Shown here in pieces: positions 32,946 to 44,359 of a DNA stretch of 64,000 bases. This DNA comes from Anastrepha obliqua (Eukaryota; Arthropoda; Insecta; Diptera; Tephritidae): NCBI RefSeq assembly GCF_027943255.1, contig NC_072893.1, forward strand, positions 120,961,784-121,025,783, in the 5' to 3' direction. Below the pieces are notes generated by a model. It was not told where the DNA came from, did no database searches, and saw nothing but the letters and a program-made list of their open reading frames with translations. Numbering within the stretch: the first letter of the stretch is position 1; every line of letters begins with the position of its first letter. A program made the position numbers and the translations under genes.

Positions 32946-33054
32946 CGGTGATGGAAGACTTTACTACTTATTTGCTTCCTCAGCCTAAATAGCACTTACA
33001 CAGTAATTCTGAGTTCGTTTCCAAGTCTGACGTTATTACACTAAGCTATGTCCC

Positions 33055-33098
33055 TTTGGAGGAGGATCCGGGGAAACACCTAACAGAAGTGTATGCGC
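33055..33098 (+). repeat. SINE 3' fragment
   Basis: GGAGGAGGATCC followed by GGAAACACCTAACAGAAGTG and GCGCCAAT resembles, from memory of this SINE family, its 3' end; the copy at 56735 shows the CGCGCCAATG part only. Confidence 0.4.
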
Positions 33099-33099
33099 C

Positions 33100-35715
33100 A
33101 ATACATCAGGCCTTCAAGTACGCTCTATGCCACAATACCCTGAAACCCATACTATTTTAGGGTGAAAACACTGAAACACTCTGGACTTCAGAGCTCCTAT
33201 AGAGGAGGATAACTGCTCATGATTTTTTGGTTAATTGGCTGTCAGTGAAACCTAGAACTTAAAAAAAATTGTGGAGAAAATGACTTTGCATCTTGCCTAT
33301 AGATGCACGGACTTTCAATGCTCCTACAGAGGATTTCAACTGTCTTCTGAGGGATTTCATAGCCGAATAACCATTAGTGAAATTGTAGATGTCTTCGTCT
33401 GGTAACGCATCTCATTGTAACATGGTCGCAGCTTTGTTAGTACCCATCATTTTAGCCTTATGAGCGCTGTAAGAGTGGCCAAGATGAAAATAAAAGGTGA
33501 TCTCAAGTTGGTGTACAAACGGCCGCTAGATCTGTATTTCCTAACAGCATCCCATTTCACTCCTTCCTTGAGTGTAGAAGCGAAATCCATCAGTACAGGC
33601 TGGAATGGGCTGCAAAAGATTCAAAGACGTATGTAAAAGGAGATCGCGAAATGAATGAAAAAACACCGTCACCTACTATATCATAATTATGTGCATACGT
33701 AGGCAGAATCAGCATATATAAAAGTACTTGTTTTCTAATATTTCCTCGAGAGTAAAAGGAATAGCTATCAACTTAACTAGAAATACGTTGCAAGAGACGC
33801 GAAGAATAAAGTAAACGGAGATCCCAAGATGGAGTATACATCACTTTTATATTCGGTCACCTAAAAACGTCCCTTTTTCACTCTTTCTTTTCAATCCGGT
33901 ATGCAGGAGTAATGGAGCTGCATTTCTTGTTTTTTACATACCTTCGCCGAACAAGAAATCGGATTTCGGTGAGTCCAAAAAGACGACGAGAAATGTCATG
34001 CTGCCGCGGAAAGAAAGGATTATGCCTGTAGTTCCACACTGCGATCGGGGGTAACGCGGGCCACGTGGGATCGCTACTGGAAGCTGAAAATGGAAGAGAG
34101 ACGTATTATCAGAATGATGAAACAAGAGGCCGAAATATGTGAATGCGCTTGAGAAGCGGGCCAACAGGAAAAACTTCCTAAAACTCTACAAGAAATTTGG
34201 GCGGCTTATAAAAGGTTTCAATACCAAGGCAGTTGTACGTTACCGGAACAACCCGGATTTACTATATAATCGGCCAAGGACTGTCACTCCTACAGCGCTT
34301 CCCGTACATATATGGGAAATGTTTTTGCTGCTACGACAACAACAATAACAAGCAAGGCATACAAATTAGGAAAATAAAAGTACAGGAAGATTACGAAGTA
34401 GATGAAATACTCGAAATCACCGACCATCTGAGTATGAAAAGAAAGACTCGGCTCTCCTAACAGCGTCTCTCTTACTGATCTTACCTTGAGCTGAGTAATA
34501 CTTTTGTTCCTTTTACTTTAAGATCGGTAGGACCTAATTTAGGAATTCAGTTAGTTTAAGAAATTTGGTCTGCATCTTGCTATGAGCTTAACGTGCTTTC
34601 AGTTACTTTTTAGGAGTGAGCGGCTAGCTGAATTGTGGCTTGTTTGGTAAGCATTCGAACCTAACCTCTATATAAAGTGAACTGAGATTTAAACGCAATT
34701 CAGGCGTGTGATTCTTTCTGTTGCCTCTTAGTTAGTTACATGGCCAGTCTCAAATTGGGAATGACGCTCTTTCGAGTGTAGACGTTTATGAAGTGCAAAA
34801 ACCTCCAGACTAAATAGTTTAGAGCACTCAATGGGCACTCCATATCCCATATTGAAAGCAAAGGTCATATCACATCGGCACATTTAGGTTGCACGCATAC
34901 AAACAAATTTCTCAGATGCTTCTGTACATCAATAGGCAGTGCAACAAAAATATGAAAAAAAAAACATAGCAACAACCAGCTGCTGGCCAGTGCGCTAGAA
35001 GGCGTTACACAGCGCTCGCGCTGACTGCGGGACTCGCCAGGGTAGCAGGCAAGCTCACTTGCGCTATGTGCATATCTACAAAAACAATGAGGAGGAAAAT
35101 ATGCGATTTGGATGGAAAAATTTGCTGCATAGCAATGAAGTTGTTGTAAAGTATTACGCATACAAAGTTATAAATACAGATAAATGCTGACATATACATG
35201 TGTGTGTGTATGGATGTACACTTTTTGCTTTTCAGTTGATTGAACTTTTATACATTAGAGGCATGAACTAACAGCGCCGATAAGGCAAAGGCAAAACAGC
35301 TGCGGGAACAACTGGGCGAACAGTCGGGGGGTGGAGCGTGTGTATAGCTGCCTGAATGTCAGTAAGTATTTGTGCCGTGAGTGAGGCTAGAATGTGGCGC
35401 GGAAAATGCAAAAAACAAATAAAAAAAAAATTATGAAAAAGAAAAGAGCGAAAAGGAAAAAAGCATCAATGCTACGAGTCACTTTGAAAGTAACAGAGAA
35501 GTGCACGTACTTACTAATATATGTAAGTATATATATATGTATATGTATACATATATATGTGTGTGTGAAAAGCTGCAAGTTTGTTGACTGTTGCGCCTGG
35601 TTGCGCCATGGCAGCAACGCGCAAGCGAGCGAGCGAGCGAGTGATCGCGCGCACAGTTCTATGACGCCACGGCTGTCAGGCCATTCAACTGACATACACT
35701 TGAACCTTTCCATCT
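33100..35715. other. Unassigned DNA with weak internal repetition
   Basis: 33181-33250 and 33308-33380 resemble each other (GCTCCTA.AGAGGA, GTGAAA). Three stretches near 33490, 33632 and 33812 share GTAAA.GGAGATC-like sequence. TA/GT microsatellite at 35518-35572 and GAGC repeats at 35624-35642. No gene recognised. Confidence 0.35.
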
Positions 35716-35719
35716 AAGC

Positions 35720-36670
35720 GCGCCACATGCAATACGCTTGCAACAACAAAAACAATAGCAGCAACAACAAGATGGAAGATTGTTTTATGAACAGCAGCAA
35801 GAATCTGCGAGCAAGCCACACAGCTGTAAGAACAAAAAAAAAACAAAGCAAAAAAACAACTCTTGCAGCTTGAGCGGAGACGTTAAAGAATTTGTTCTGC
35901 GGCTGCACTTGATGATTACAATTTCTGCAAATCTATGCAAATAAATTACGTATCATTGCAATCAACCGACAACTACAACTACAACAATAAAAAAATAACA
36001 ATAACAGCAACAACAACAACACTGCATGCCAACGCATTGTTCGTATTGAAGAGGCCGCACAAGGCATATGAGGCGGCAACAATTGCTGCACATCGCTGCG
36101 CATCAGCAGCAACAACAACAACAACAATAATTGCAATAAATGGCAACAACAAGCAGCTATGTATATGGAGGGAGCATAGCACAAAAAAGAAAAACTCCAA
36201 TATACTAAACAACAATAATAAAACGGAAAAATGCCATATAAACAAGCAAAGGGAGAAAAAGACAGCCGCAACAACAACAATCGACAGTCAATGAAATCGT
36301 ACTCACATAAATAACAACAAAAATAAGCATAATGCGCCGCAGTTAGGCACAATAAAATGCAGCGGCAGCAACAAGCAGTGCGCTACAACAACAACAGCAG
36401 CAGCTAAAACCTTTCTTCAATTCCATGATTTCAGCGCAAATGTGCAACAAGAAACGGCACCATCATCATCAAACCATCAAATCATCAACAATCAAGCATT
36501 CTGCCATCGACCAACAGATCAACATAAATACATGGCAATAATAAACACAAATACAACACAACATAAAACAACAACCAAAACGAGAAAACAACAACCCAAG
36601 CATCAACCATCAGCTTTCAGCTTTTAGCTTTCATCCTTCAACAACCATCAACCAGCAACCATCATCATCA
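35720..36670. other. CAA/CAG-rich low-complexity tract
   Basis: The plus strand is dominated by CAACAA, AGCAAC and ACAACA runs with a strong A/C bias over nearly 1 kb. Frames on both strands are long only because of this composition (Thr/Asn/Gln-rich plus, Leu/Val/Cys-rich minus). Such tracts are frequent in fly 5'UTRs and introns; an unspliced UTR of a plus-strand gene is possible but not shown. Confidence 0.6.
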
Positions 36671-36706
36671 GCAACGTAATCAACGTCAATTGAAATTACG
36701 CACGTC

Positions 36707-36787
36707 ATGCCGCAGCTAAAGATTGCAACGCTGGAGAAGTTGCAACAATCGCGATTGAGTTTGCAAATTGCCGCACAGCGATTATAA
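36707..36787 (+). CDS. Candidate 26-residue ORF after the CAA-rich tract
   Basis: ATG at 36707 opens MPQLKIATLEKLQQSRLSLQ and six more residues to TAA. It is helix-prone and slightly basic and is the first clean ATG after the CAA-rich tract. I recognise no family. Its only support is position and composition; it may be chance. Confidence 0.15.
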   Translation: MPQLKIATLEKLQQSRLSLQIAAQRL

Positions 36788-36789
36788 AT

Positions 36790-37088
36790 CGCAAAAGGGA
36801 TCTATCAACACACTAAATATGCAATAGTCGCATAGGGTTGCCAGCACAAGCAATTAGTAAAAAATATATCCAGTTGTATGGGGGAAAAATATAGAAATCC
36901 CAACTGAAGCGAACCTCTTCAATGGCACAAAAAAAAATTAGCTTACAAGATTGAAGAGGCTGGTACACATTGTTATTAATATTTAATATCCATTTATTGT
37001 CTTTTGTTTTGTTATGAATAATGAAATAATTTTCACTTTAAACAAAAAAGTAAATTTAAAACCCAGTTTTTACTATTTATTATATGGA
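36790..37088. other. Unassigned AT-rich DNA
   Basis: Nothing recognised between the CAA-rich tract and the hAT-like repeat. Confidence 0.3.
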
Positions 37089-37491
37089 AGGAAAGGTTCT
37101 CAAACAATACTGATACAATTTTTTTTAATTAAGTTTTTGCGAAATAATAAATATCTAAATTTCGAAACTTTTTTCGGGATCCCGAAATTTATATGATAAA
37201 ATCCCGAAAATTTCGGGATCGATGGGAAATCTTCTCAAACAATACTTATGTAATTTGTTTGAGTTAAGTTGGTGCAAAATAATAAATAAATATCTAAATC
37301 CCGGTACTAAACTCGTGATTTCGAAAGTGTCGGGATCAATGTAAGGGAATGCTGCAATTTTTTTAGGTAAATTGCTGCGAAAAAATAAATATGTAAATCC
37401 CGAAACTAATCTCGGGAACCCGAGATTGCAATAATAAAATCCCGAGATCGTAAAACCCGGATCGTAAAAATCACAAAATTGAGAACCCTCA
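37089..37491. mobile_element. hAT-like non-autonomous repeat with internal CCCGA.. inverted units
   Basis: The left end AAAGGTTCTCAA and the right end, reverse complemented, GAGGGTTCTCAA form short TIRs of hAT type. Inside, a unit of about 130 bp with AATAAATAT.TAAATCCCG and CTCGGGA-type complementary segments occurs three times with divergence. No transposase. A convincing 8-bp target duplication was not found. Confidence 0.5.
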
Positions 37492-37499
37492 TAAAATAC

Positions 37500-37775
37500 G
37501 TTCTAATATCGAGTTACAGATTATTTTTCTTACACCTTTCCCTAACACCTTTCCCTTACACGACCGACTAGTAAGCAAAAGTAGTAGCATTTCATTTTAT
37601 TTTCATTCTCCGTTTATCCTTGGGAAGCGTTATAAGTTTTCTAAACCTCTTTTAGCTATACAATCTTCTAACAAGGCGTAGTCCATAATTTGCTGCTGGC
37701 TAACCTCCCGTAGCCTTAGCTTTTAACTTCTGATGGTGTCCTACCAAGGAAGTGCTCGAGCCTTATTGATAACTA
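37500..37775. other. Unassigned DNA
   Basis: Probably includes the far C-terminal remnant of the adjoining LINE fragment, but no box is readable. Confidence 0.3.
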
Positions 37776-37779
37776 GGTC

Positions 37780-38380
37780 TCATCTTCTCTTACCAATGCA
37801 TCTGCTACTTCATTTCCAGTTATATCCATGTGTGCTGTGGTCTAAATAAGCCGGATGCGATTATGCGTTCCTAATAAATTCGCTTTTTGGATACACTCAA
37901 GGACTAGTGCGGACTTCACCTCGCAGGATGACAGGGCCTTGAGTGCCGTCTGGTTGTCACTCAGAATGGCAATTCCCTCATTCCGCAGATTCCTATCTAA
38001 ATTGATCTCTGTACATAGATAGATGTCATGCACCTCCTCTTGGAAGATACTTGGAAAACTACCCATAGGCATTGAGCCCTTGGTTCTGGGACAGTATATT
38101 CCAGCGCCTATGCCTTCTAGTGTCTTCGATCCATCTGTATACCAGCGCTGGGTACACTCTTGAAGTTTCCTTTCAAACGCAATGGTACTCCAGTCGTCCA
38201 GTTCAATTCTGAACTTCTTTTCGAATTTGATGACTTTAGTCATATCATCTTTGGCTAGCCTGGTAACTGGGTAAGTGGGAGCTGCAGTCTCAGCAATTCC
38301 ATGTTTTTAGATGATATCACTTCTCCTCTCCCGCAGCCTTCTTTGGTTATATTCAACAGGGTACGCTTGTCGGGTTGCTG
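37780..38380 (-). pseudogene. I-type LINE RNase H domain, one in-frame stop
   Basis: The minus strand gives QRWYTDGSKTLEGIGAGIY (first Asp), SIFQEEVHDIY (Glu box, usually FQAEV), IAILSDNQTALKAL (second Asp) and, beyond a stop at 37842, ITGNEVADALVR (last Asp box). All four RNase H catalytic positions are readable. Upstream, about 38250-38380, residues resemble the linker before RNase H. The RT part is absent. Confidence 0.8.
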
Positions 38381-38519
38381 AATAACTATGTGAAGCAGAA
38401 ATCATGCAAAAATTCAGTGAACACAACTAAATTCCAAACTACATATTGACCTGCCAGACACGCGTGTGATCATACAAATTTTTGAGCTCGCTTGCAATTT
38501 CGCTATACCCTAGTACCCA

Positions 38520-39095
38520 TTCTTCTTTTTTTGAAGAGGCCTTCCTCTTCCTTTGCTATCATCAGCTGGCACCGCATCGAATACTTTCAGAGCCGTTGGG
38601 TTTGTATCCAACGAAGTCGCTGGACCTTTATTCGCTGCACTATGTCTATGTCGTCGTAAAGCTCATACAGCTCATTTTTCTTGCGTCTACGATACTCGCC
38701 GTCGCTAACGTGCAAAGATTCGAAAATTCTTTCGCATAATTTTTCTCTCAAACACTCCAAGAAACGCCTCATCGGATGCTGTGATCGTCCAAGCTTCTGC
38801 GCCATACAGTAAGACGGGTGTGATGAAAGCCTTATAGAGTGTTAATTTTGTTCGTCGAGAGAGGACTTTACTACTCAATTGCCTACTTCGTCCAAAGTAG
38901 CACTTGTTGGCAAGAGAGATTCTACCTTGGATTTCAAGGCTGACAATGTTATTAATGCTGGTTTCTAAATAAACGAAATCTCTTACAAACTCGAAGTCAT
39001 AACTGCAACCCGTGACGTGGATGCCGATGCATGAGCACGCCGACTGTTTGTTTGATGACAGGAGATATTTCGTTTTGTGCCCGTTCACCACCAGA
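38520..39095 (-). pseudogene. RTE-type LINE C-terminus, copy 2
   Basis: Same family and strand as 28765-29285 but longer at the 5' side: GHKTKYLLSSNKQ, VYLETSINN, EIQGRISLANKCYFGRSRQL, TLYKAFITPVLLYGAEAW, FERKIMRKNF, then after a frameshift GEYRRRKKNELYELYDDIDI and RIKVQRLRWI. This is the segment between the RT thumb and the C-terminal domain. Frame is open for 128 codons (39091-38705). 5'-truncated near 39095 and cut short near 38520. Confidence 0.85.
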
Positions 39096-39099
39096 TACC

Positions 39100-40490
39100 C
39101 TGGTATTTATTACCAGATGGAAAAGAAACGGCTCGGTCATGCTGTTGAGCGATATGTAACAAAGTTTTGGAGTAGTTTGTGAGCGCGTCGGTTGTATTTA
39201 AAGCTGTTGGACTCTGTAGAAATTTTATATGTATATTCGATATTGAACAGCTTTCTTTGAAATGGGTTAAAACGATCTCGCAGGCAGAACGACTACTTTT
39301 TCCCTAACCTTGCAGTTCAAGTTATTGAAATCACCCTGAAGTGAACTTGGAATCATTCCCTTTTCAAATATTCTACTTCATACTCTTGTGTGCCGGCAAC
39401 TCTGTTGTCACACTCCCAGCACTTTGAGGCGCTCTGCAGCAACTTTGCTTTAAAAGAATTTTCCACACTCATCGGTGGTTAACTTGGTGGCTTCGTTGCA
39501 CTCGATGTTGCAACAATTTTCGTACTTTATTGTAAGTGGAATTAAGAGAACATTTATTTATTGGAGTTTTTTTTTTTACTTCTTGTTGTTGCTTAATACC
39601 TAACATACACGCAATACATGCACAAAAGTGTATGCATACAATGCGTCTTCATTAAATTGCCAATGCCTCCCCCTTCTGCTAGCATGCAAAACCTATGAAG
39701 TTTTTTTCGAATTTCTGCCGAAAAAACATAACTGTTTCATGTAATTCTAATTCTACCTTTTTCACCTCTGGTATTTTACAGCATTTCCCACAACTACTGC
39801 TCACCACCGGTTTCGTTATTGGCCTGCCATTAATTAATCAATTAATTTGTTGCCATTCGATTTGTGGCATTGACTCGATATTCGCGCCGCTCACTCGGTC
39901 GTAGAATCGTAAACTTTTGTATAAATAAATATTTTTTGCATCATTGGAAGTTTGTGTTTTCTTCTCTAAGTTTGTATGTAAGTATTTTTCCACCGCGCCA
40001 CGCTCGCACTCATTGGCATCAGTTAAAACCAAATGATGAATAAAGACTTTCACGTTATTGGATTTTATATTACGGTACTCGGTAGCATAAAGTTCAAATG
40101 GCGTTGTGTTGGCTTGCAATTTGGGTCAAAGAGTCAAGTGTTTGCATAATATTACGTTGCACTGTGCCTGCTTATACAGCCGTGCATATGTTTTTAGGTA
40201 ATCGAATATGGCATAAGAGAAGGTGACCGCCAGCTGTTCATCGGCTGGTGAGTGAGTCAATGAACTCATTGCAGTTTTTGTTATGATTTGCAAAGTGGCT
40301 AAATTTTAAGTTGAAGTCAGTTAATTCAAAACTTAAAACTTTTGATATCCGAGCCAATAAAAAGGCCTTAATAAGTAAATAAATAAAATAATATTTTTTT
40401 TATAAAACTTAAGAACTAACTAAATAAAAAATATTAAAAAAAATAAATATTTTTTTAATTTTAAATAAATATCCGGCTACGATTAGGGCG
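39100..40490. other. Unassigned DNA
   Basis: No gene or repeat recognised. T-rich 39565-39580. Confidence 0.3.
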
Positions 40491-40506
40491 CCACTTATTT
40501 CACGCA

Positions 40507-40783
40507 GTAGAAAAATAAGTTAAAATACAAAAGTACGAAAAAAATACAAAAAAATTTTTTGGTTTGCTTTTTAATTTTTTTAATATTTCATAGAAAAATA
40601 AGATAAAATATTTAAATGTAAAAAATATTTTTTTTTTGGTTTCAATTTTTTAATTTTTTGTTTTTGCATTGTATATATTTTAACTTATTTTTCTATAAAA
40701 TATTAAAAAAAAAATATTTAAAATTTATATTTTTTAAATATTTTATTTTTTGTATTGAATATGTTTTAACTTATTTTTCTATT
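40507..40783. repeat. AT-rich inverted repeat
   Basis: GTAGAAAAATAAGTTAAAA at 40507 pairs with TTTTAACTTATTTTTCTAT near 40763, and an inner pair (40590 and 40675) repeats the same motif. The R1-type LINE begins exactly at the right arm, so the right arm fuses to the LINE in a continuous 218-codon frame starting at 40658. Confidence 0.6.
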
Positions 40784-42780
40784 GAGGACAAATTTCGTGA
40801 AATAGGTGGCGCCTTCATCACAGCCAGAGACTTCAACGTCAAAGCTGTCGAGTGGGGCGCCTCTACTACACACTGTGCTTCCAGTGGCAAACACTGGCAA
40901 TGGTACACTTTCAGAGGACCGGGATGTGAACACACCACGCCGGATATCACCCTAGTGTCTGATAGCCTGGCTGGGGCATCAAGGGGTTGTGGAAAATTTT
41001 TGAAAGAATATACTGGAAGTGATCAGCAATATATCACTTTCCGGACCACTGCAAAAATTGACCCTGCTCCAACACCAAAAAGAAATGGCTTACGCAAATG
41101 GAATATAATTAAAGTGAACATTGAAACATTCCTAGATCAGTTTGATGCTAATTCCACACGGCACATTAGTGGCGACGCCATGAGCCATGATGCAACGCAT
41201 TGCCAAAAACTGCGATGCATCGGCGCCGTGTGTGGGACTACGCTCAAGAAGACGATCTGTGTATTGGTGAACAACAGAAATCTCAGAGCCCAGACAAACC
41301 TGCCTCCGAAATAGAATAAGGTATACCAGTGTCAGACGATACAGAGAAGCAGAGCGGAAGCTGATGATTTCAGCAAACCCGAAAGACGCTGCAACAAGCA
41401 ATCATCGCTTGTGAGAAGGCCAAATGGAATCTAAACAGCAACCCTTGGGGACTGGGGTAGAAAATTGTAACGGGAAGGCTAAACGCCAACTCGGCCCCAC
41501 ATTTAGACAGTAATACTATTAGCAAAATAGTGACTGTTTCCCACACACCTTATGCTGTGAGGGGACCGAGAACCCAAAAGTGACGATATGCTCCCACTCT
41601 TCACCGAGGAAGCGCTTAAAACCACGGCAAGAAGCCTTAAAACTGGAACAAAGCTCAAGGCCCAGGCGGCATCCCAGCTGAAGCTCTTAAATTTATGGCT
41701 GAAAGCCATGCATGCATAGCTCAAAGAATCTTTTCCAAGCTGAGGAAAATAGAGAAGTTGACGTTGATCAGTAAGGATAAAGACGCCTCAGCGCAACCGA
41801 TAGTCTGGCGTCCGCTTTGCATGCTCCGGGATATTACTTGATAAACTTAGATAGCGCTGGCTTTTAGAGTCTATTGAGAGTGCAGGAGAATTGTCAGCAA
41901 GGCAATACGGTTTCCGATGTGGAAAATCAACCCTTGGCGCAATATAGGAGGAGACAACGCTTGACGCAGATGCCACTACGCGAACCCTATTCCCGTAATG
42001 GCAACGCTTGATGTATGAAATGCTTACGATGGATAGACATTACAAAGGCACTACGAGAAAGGTTTGGAATACTTGCATACCTGCTCAGGATAATCCAGAG
42101 TTATCTGAGGGAGCGTGAACTGCTGTACGACACACCCGATGGTGAGGAATCAAAAGCGACAACCTCTGGCGCAGTCCAAGAATCTAGTATCGAACCCGAT
42201 CTCTGGAATTTGAGCTATGATGAGATCTTGAGCATAAAAATGTTAGAAGATTTATATCTAGTGGAATACGCGAACGATATAGCTAGGCGACACGCTCCTA
42301 GTGACCCAAAAAGTAGTGAAATTTTTATAGGCTTACTTTCTGGGCCCAGATACAGCATGCGGCTACCAAAGCAGCAAAAGTCACGGAAATACTAAGTAGG
42401 TTAATGGCAAATATCGGTGGGCCAACACAGATCAGAAGAAGGCCACAAACTTAATACTCCTGTACGGCAGCGATGTATGAGGAGATGCGCTAAATTGCAA
42501 AGCCAAGCGCAAAACATCGAATAGCGGCGCTCAGAGTTGTCTTCGCGTACCGCACTGTCTCTGGGGCTGCAGTCTTTGTGATTAGCGGAGAGATACAAGT
42601 CGGAATAAATGGATGCGTGGGACTACAATAAGAAACACGCCATCACTAGCGTCACGGAACGGAGATGACGAACTATGCTGCGGTGGCAAAGCCGATGAGA
42701 CATTGAACCGAGTGGCAGATGTACGGCGAAACTCATTCTACCAATAGGCAAATGGATTCAAAGGCTTGTGTTATGCTATG
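40784..42780 (+). pseudogene. R1-type LINE ORF2, 5'-truncated and decayed
   Basis: R1-clade elements encode an AP endonuclease and RT. The relic starts inside the endonuclease: ITARDFNVKAVEWGAS (canonical GDFNAxAxEWG), GCEHTTPDITLVSD, and TGSDQQYITF, where the catalytic His of SDH is Gln. RT blocks follow in several frames: KAQGPGGIPAEALKF (41650), VWRPLCML (41805), RQYGFRCGKSTLGAI (41905), TLDV-stop-NAYDG (42005), LLRIIQSYLRERELLYD, GAVQESSIEPDLWNLSYD. The active site reads EYANDIA (42264-42284), so YADD has become YAND. C-terminal thumb-like sequence continues to about 42750. The first 44 codons of the open frame from 40658 come from flanking AT-rich DNA and are not LINE. Confidence 0.85.
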
Positions 42781-42854
42781 ATATGTTATGTTTTATTATG
42801 TTATCGTTTTTTACTTTATAACACATTTTTTAATTTTTTCTCATTAATTAATTA

Positions 42855-44357
42855 CAGTAGAGCGCCGATTATCCGAAACAATTGGTGCAGAGGGTGTTCG
42901 GATAATCGATTTTTCGGATAAACGAACATTTGCAAAATTCCAGTTTTTTGTTGAGGGTAGGGTAATAAAACATGTCATTGGATTAGGAATACATATTATG
43001 TATGTAATGCTTTTTAATGATACACTAGAGTACAGTACATATGATGAATAGTCACATTTAAGTAGGAATTGCACACGCGGTACATAAATACTAATGTCTA
43101 AACATTTTTTAACAGTACAAAACTAATCTAAAAAAAAGGTCGAACATATTTGTTTGTTTAAGTTTTTAGACTCGTTTTTTTGCCGCCAAATCTTTTAGGC
43201 GTTTTAAAGACTGCACAGAATCGCATTCGCCTTGGTGTCCCAACCATTTAATAGCAGTCTCAAATCATTTAAAGGCTTCTTCATTGGACGGGCATTTTTC
43301 AGCTGAGACGATGTCATCACTAGTTTCGTCTTCATTGTCGTCATCTTCAGGAACTTGAACCTGTGCTATTATATCGTCGTCTATCAACAATTCGTAGCCA
43401 GGATCATCGTCGTCAAATTCTAGCCATTCATGCACGTTTTCTTGGTCACATTCTTCAAATCATGAAACCTCTTTCATCAACTCAACCATTTCTGAAACAA
43501 AGTTTTCATTTGTTGGTTCTTCAGATGTAAGGCTAGCTCCGGATTCAACTGCTGGGCAAAGCTTATTCCAGGATTTCTTTAGAGTAAAAGCTTTGACATA
43601 AGCCCACGCTTCTGCTGCCATGTTAACAGCATCCTTCAAGTTAATACCTTTGTAGATTTCAAGAATTATTTTATCTTCCTCTTGGCCGATTAGTACACTA
43701 CCAAGCAACGCTTTTCTGTTGTAACGTTGGAAGGCTTCGATCACCCCCTGGTCCATAGGTTGAACGACTGAGGTAACATTGGGTGGCAAAAAAATCACCT
43801 TAAATTTTCCATCTTCTCTCTCAAGTGAAAGGTTTGAGGGATGACTTGGAAAATTATCAATCACTAATAAAACATTTCCAGTGTCTCCAGTTTCTATCCG
43901 ATGTTTTTTAACCTCTGGAATGAATACAGCGTCATACCACTCGATAAATACTTCAGTGTCCATCCTGAAATTAATGAGAGATTGCCCAAACAAAACTGTC
44001 GGCGTCGAATGCGCGTTCGTTTCGCGGCACGATAACACCACCGATGCTGTTATATTTAGGAACTGCGATACTAACTTAAATTCATAGAGCGCGTGACAGA
44101 AAGCAAGTATGTACATATGTACAACGCTGTCAATACCTATAAATCATCTTCTAAATATAACATGCTATCGATGAAGACACGGAAAATGCCAAAATCATGA
44201 CGTTCCCTTGCGTCGCTCTCTGAGTCATTTCTATTAAACGTTTCTATTTCATTTGTATATACTTTTTTTATTCTTTATATCCGAAAAAGGCGTCATGTTT
44301 CCTTTCGGTTAACCGACGTTTCGGATGACCGGCTTTCGGATAATCGACGCTCTACTG
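42855..44357 (-). mobile_element. pogo/Tigger-type element, internally deleted, with TA target duplication
   Basis: CAGTAGAGCGCCGATTATCC starts at 42855 and its reverse complement, with one mismatch, ends at 44357. TIRs are about 23 bp, and TA lies on both sides (42853-42854, 44358-44359). A second inverted motif, TTCGGATAATCGA and TTTCGGATAA, repeats the TIR core inside the left end. Total 1503 bp; autonomous relatives are considerably longer, which fits loss of the N-terminal half. One transposase relic, read minus. Confidence 0.95.
43166..44116 (-). pseudogene. Tigger/jerky-type DDE transposase, C-terminal part
   Basis: Open from 44116 to a TGA at 43460, then readable in the same frame with one more stop to 43166. 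Motifs: TPTVLFGQS, FIEWYDAVFIPEVKKH, VLLVIDNFPSHPSN (second catalytic Asp), IFLPPNVTSVVQPMDQGVIE (third Asp), KKSWNKLCP, then a long acidic tail (DDDDPGYELLIDDD) and a final KRLKDLAAKK basic segment. The CENP-B-type HTH domains and first catalytic Asp (DETG box) are missing, and the first 40 or so residues of the open frame do not look like transposase. Helpers would be needed in trans. Confidence 0.9.
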
Positions 44358-44359
44358 TA

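Noticed and set aside
35394..36352. Long frames on both strands in low-complexity DNA
   Set aside because: Lys-, Thr/Asn- or Leu/Val/Cys-rich by composition only.
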